A model generated the notes under the pieces. That model ran no database searches. It was not told the DNA's origin and saw only the letters and a program-made list of their open reading frames with translations. 7,420 bases of DNA from Rhodospirillales bacterium (GTDB lineage: Bacteria; Pseudomonadota; Alphaproteobacteria; UBA9219): NCBI GenBank assembly GCA_015654915.1, contig JAATFY010000006.1, forward strand, positions 1 to 7,420, written 5' to 3'. This document shows, piece after piece, positions 5,127 to 7,420 of this stretch (the first letter of the stretch is position 1; each line of letters begins with the position of its first letter). Made by a program: the position numbers and the translations under genes.

Positions 5127-5275
5127 ATGTTTTCCTTTCAATTAAAATATTACTTCAACATGTAGGGGATGTAATCAAAGTTCCCGCATTAAGTCAAAGG
5201 CGTTATTTGGGTAGGCTTTATTAGGTTGTTTTGTTATAAGATGCTTAATGTATCAAGAAGAACTGGGCGCCTTAT
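5127..5275. other. AT-rich divergent intergenic region
   Basis: This 149-bp stretch must hold the promoters of both flanking genes. On the plus strand TATAAG at 5235-5240 could be a -10 for the gene at 5276, but I find no good -35 at 16-18 bases. On the minus strand an AT-rich TAATATTTTAAT lies just before the M14 ribosome site. Nothing is firm. Confidence 0.35.
5133..5138 (-). promoter_or_regulatory. Ribosome binding site deciding the M14 gene start
   Basis: Read on the minus strand this is AAAGGA, 6 bases before the ATG at 5126-5124. It falls inside the frame if the alternative TTG at 5141 were used, which makes the TTG unlikely. Confidence 0.7.
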
Positions 5276-6418
5276 ATGCCAAAAGATATTTCTCAGGAAT
5301 TGGCCGTAACCAACTATCAGCTGGTACACAATCAAAGCGGTGGAAATGCCCGCATTGATTTTGCCAATGGAACCGCTGCAGTTCTCACGATATCCCGTCC
5401 CGAGTTTGCCGTTTCGGATATTTTCGTCGCTAGCACATATAAAAATTACAAAGCGCTGAAAATTGCCGGCAAGGGCCTGATCCGTGAATTCGAGGCCCTG
5501 CTCGGTACCGGTGAAGAGGAAGACCGATTACCGCTCAAACGTTTTTCGACAGACAAAACCGTTAATCGCCTTATTGCGCTTGTATCGACCGTACCGCGCG
5601 AAGAACGGCTGGCCGCTTTCGCGCGCATTGCCATTCCTTTTAAAAATTTCTGGCTGGAGATGCCCTATAAGGACGCCGATAACTCGCGCCTTCGACTTGC
5701 ACATTGGTGTACCGTTTCAGCGGATGCCCTAAACGTTGCCACGTATTATTATAAGATAATCGATAAACCTCTTCCCAGTGGAATGCGGGCCATAGCCCTG
5801 CCAACAAACGATCCGATAACGATCTACAGGGATCGCATTGATTTTGAGGAAGCCATTCGGCGTCAGAAAGACCCGAATCCCGACAATATCAATCGTTCCA
5901 TCGGCATCATGAATAAACGCTCTGACGAATTACTTTCCATGCTTATTATTTTAGGCAGCCGCCGCTTCAACACCGAGTTGTTCCGTCCCGAAACGCCCGA
6001 AGAACACCAGCAACGCATCGAAGAATTCCGCAAGAACAGAGGAAGAGTGCGGGTGGGTTTGCGTCCTCAATTTCCACTGCATCCCATTAAAGTGGAGATT
6101 GGCCCCCATCTCGAAGAAGCGATAAGAAAGGGTAAGATCAAACAGGTTAAACAGATGCTGGGCATTACATCAGTCATAGAACATCCCATGCATATTAAAA
6201 AATTGGGCCGGACGGTCACTCGCCATAGTCATGAACGCAGCTTTCCTTCGGATGTTCCTGTCGACCGTCGGGGCGTCGTTCGCCAAGCCCATGCGGCCCC
6301 TCCCCTGTCGAACGTTGCTTTGCCGGATGGCGCACGCCTCGAAGATGCGCTCAAATTATTAAGTGAACCGCGTTCTCAACCAAAATCCATTCTTTCCTAT
6401 ACGCCGAAGCCGAAATAA
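5276..6418 (+). CDS. Hypothetical protein, 380 residues, not recognised
   Basis: A long intact frame with an in-frame stop 27 bases upstream of the ATG; the ribosome site is weak (AAGAAG about 13 bases before, nothing better). The protein has no signal peptide or clear membrane segment, so it is probably cytoplasmic. Visible parts: a mixed N-terminal region (1-75); an acidic patch GEEED (79-83); a hydrophobic/aromatic core IPFKNFWLEMPYKD (120-133) followed by LRLAHWCTVSAD; LLSMLIILGSRRFNTE (219-234); a charged helix ETPEEHQQRIEEFRKNRGR (239-257) leading to LHPIKVEIGPHLEEAIRKG (268-286); and a basic, histidine-rich C-terminal part (about 304-335) with a proline-rich tail. The order of an aromatic LEM core, an LGSRRF segment, then an R-rich linker and an HPI..EIGP strand vaguely recalls uncharacterised alphaproteobacterial/phage proteins; this is from memory and untested. 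It converges with the transporter gene 10 bases away. Confidence 0.75.
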   Translation: MPKDISQELAVTNYQLVHNQSGGNARIDFANGTAAVLTISRPEFAVSDIFVASTYKNYKALKIAGKGLIREFEALLGTGEEEDRLPLKRFSTDKTVNRLIALVSTVPREERLAAFARIAIPFKNFWLEMPYKDADNSRLRLAHWCTVSADALNVATYYYKIIDKPLPSGMRAIALPTNDPITIYRDRIDFEEAIRRQKDPNPDNINRSIGIMNKRSDELLSMLIILGSRRFNTELFRPETPEEHQQRIEEFRKNRGRVRVGLRPQFPLHPIKVEIGPHLEEAIRKGKIKQVKQMLGITSVIEHPMHIKKLGRTVTRHSHERSFPSDVPVDRRGVVRQAHAAPPLSNVALPDGARLEDALKLLSEPRSQPKSILSYTPKPK

Positions 6419-6428
6419 ATAAATTTCT

Positions 6429-7361
6429 CTACCCCCGTCCCGCAATCTGTGTATCAAGCCGTTCTTCTTCCAGCCCCGCGGGGTCTTGGTGGATCAGGAT
6501 ATCCGCGTTAGGGAAATCCTTATGCAGGGCGTCCGTGATGGCATCGGCGACTTTGTGCGCGGTGCGCAACGTCATGTCGGCATCCAGTTCCAGATGAAAT
6601 TCGATGAAGACCCGGTCGCTGTCCGAACGCGTGCGCATGTCGTGCAGGCCGCGCACATGCGGCTGTGCCCGCACGATCTGTTTGATTTTGGCGCGGTCTT
6701 CGTCAGGCAATTCCCTGTCCATCAGGACGGTCAGCGCATGCGCGGCGATACGGAAAGCGCTGAAAGTCATGCCGGCGGCGATGGCGATGGCGAACGCCGG
6801 ATCGAACCAGTTAAGGCCCGTTATCTGGTACAGGCCAAACGCCGCCACAACGGCCAGATTGATCGCCAGATCGCCGAGGTAATGGACGCGGTCGGCGCCG
6901 ATAGCCATGGAACGCGTGCGGCGAATAACGTAAAGCTGGAAGATAACCAGCACGATCGTCAGCGCAATCGCCAGCGCCATCACGACATAGCCGAGATTTT
7001 CGTTCTGTATGTCATGCGGATGATAAAGGCGGCTGAGCGCCTCGTAGGCCAGCAATACCGATGAGCCGACGATAAAGGCGGCCTGCGTCAAGGCAGCCAA
7101 AGGTTCCGCCTTGCCGTGGCCGAAGCGATGCTCGCGGTCGGGCGGCTGAAGCGCGGCGGCCACGCCGTAAACCGTGACCAGCGCCGCGACCAGATCGATG
7201 GTCGAATCCAGCAATGACGACAGCATCGCCACCGAATCCGTCATGAAATAGGCGTAGAGTTTGGCCGCAATCAAAATCAGGGCGACGCTGACGCTGGCAT
7301 AGGTCGCCTGACGGCGGAGCCGTGCGTTGCCAATGGCCAGAAGTTGTTCTTTCTCTAGCAC
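6429..7361 (-). CDS. Cation diffusion facilitator family transporter (FieF/YiiP type)
   Basis: This 310-residue inner-membrane protein should be a proton-coupled divalent cation exporter (Zn2+, Fe2+ or Mn2+), working as a dimer. About six membrane helices span residues 20-210, followed by a cytoplasmic domain. All YiiP metal sites are kept: site A Asp52, Asp56 (SLLDSTIDL) and His160, Asp164 (HYLGD); site B Asp75, His78, His82 (DREHRFGHGKAE); and site C His240, His256, His269, His291, Asp293 in the C-terminal domain. The Asp-Asp/His-Asp pattern in site A is the Zn/Fe-type signature in family knowledge, but the true ion cannot be fixed from it. The start is GTG at 7361-7359, supported by GGGAGG 7 bases upstream. 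No adjacent metal regulator is seen. I leave the symbol blank because orthology to fieF was not tested. Confidence 0.95.
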   Translation of the reverse strand: MLEKEQLLAIGNARLRRQATYASVSVALILIAAKLYAYFMTDSVAMLSSLLDSTIDLVAALVTVYGVAAALQPPDREHRFGHGKAEPLAALTQAAFIVGSSVLLAYEALSRLYHPHDIQNENLGYVVMALAIALTIVLVIFQLYVIRRTRSMAIGADRVHYLGDLAINLAVVAAFGLYQITGLNWFDPAFAIAIAAGMTFSAFRIAAHALTVLMDRELPDEDRAKIKQIVRAQPHVRGLHDMRTRSDSDRVFIEFHLELDADMTLRTAHKVADAITDALHKDFPNADILIHQDPAGLEEERLDTQIAGRG

Positions 7362-7368
7362 GATTCAG

Positions 7369-7374
7369 CCTCCC
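7369..7374 (-). promoter_or_regulatory. Ribosome binding site supporting a GTG start
   Basis: On the minus strand GGGAGG lies 7 bases before GTG at 7361-7359. This strong site fixes the transporter start at a GTG. Confidence 0.75.
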
Positions 7375-7390
7375 GATTTTCGCCCTCACC

Positions 7391-7413
7391 CTCCCATCGC
7401 TGACGCGATGGGG
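7391..7413. repeat. Strong hairpin at the window end, possible dispersed repeat
   Basis: CCCATCGC (7393-7400), loop TGAC, GCGATGGG (7405-7412), an exact 8-bp stem flanked by CCCTC-rich sequence on both sides (7383-7392 and 7413-7420). The layout resembles GC-rich REP-like units seen between alphaproteobacterial genes. The window ends here, so its full extent is unknown. It lies upstream of the transporter gene. Confidence 0.5.
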
Positions 7414-7420
7414 CCCTCCC

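Noticed and set aside
5127..5141. TTG at 5141 as start of the M14 gene
   Set aside because: The AAAGGA ribosome site falls inside that extension and fits the ATG at 5126 instead.
6486..7064. Plus-strand frame opposite the cation transporter
   Set aside because: Antisense shadow of a gene with all metal ligands intact; no ribosome site or recognisable protein.

Overview
The window looks like chromosomal DNA of an alphaproteobacterium. Three things suggest this: a murA gene followed, with a 4-base overlap, by a gene of the DUF2948 type (a murA neighbour in many alphaproteobacteria); a dCTP deaminase of the type I associate with that class; and fairly GC-rich core genes. I cannot name the genus.

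Left part (1-2349, all minus strand): a small basic protein gene (2209-2349), a 145-bp element with 28-bp perfect inverted ends (2044-2188), then the tightly packed run dcd - murA - DUF2948 gene (cut off by the window start). dcd makes dUTP for thymidylate synthesis. murA performs the first committed step of peptidoglycan synthesis.

Centre (2442-4196): a complete tRNA-Thr(GGT) gene is followed by what looks like a very small integrated element. The 46 bases from the anticodon loop to the CCA end of the tRNA (2472-2517) recur exactly at 3904-3949. Between them lie one AT-rich gene for a secreted cysteine-rich protein with an LprI/DUF1311-like N-terminal domain (2602-3771) and short TGGGAGCAA-type repeats near both ends, but no integrase. 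To the right follow a perfect 18-bp-stem palindrome that includes the CCA of the second copy, a third shorter and interrupted tRNA fragment (4006-4014 plus 4104-4124) with a hairpin-rich insert, and a terminator-like hairpin (4159-4182). I read this as a tRNA integration hot spot with one compact non-autonomous island and the scar of an older event. This is the most interesting part of the window.

Right part (4197-7361): an M14-family zinc carboxypeptidase-like gene (minus, ATG at 5126) diverges from an unrecognised 380-residue protein gene (plus, 5276-6418). That gene converges with a complete FieF/YiiP-type cation diffusion facilitator gene (minus, GTG start at 7361) that keeps all its metal-site residues. 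The window ends in a strong hairpin that may be part of a dispersed repeat.
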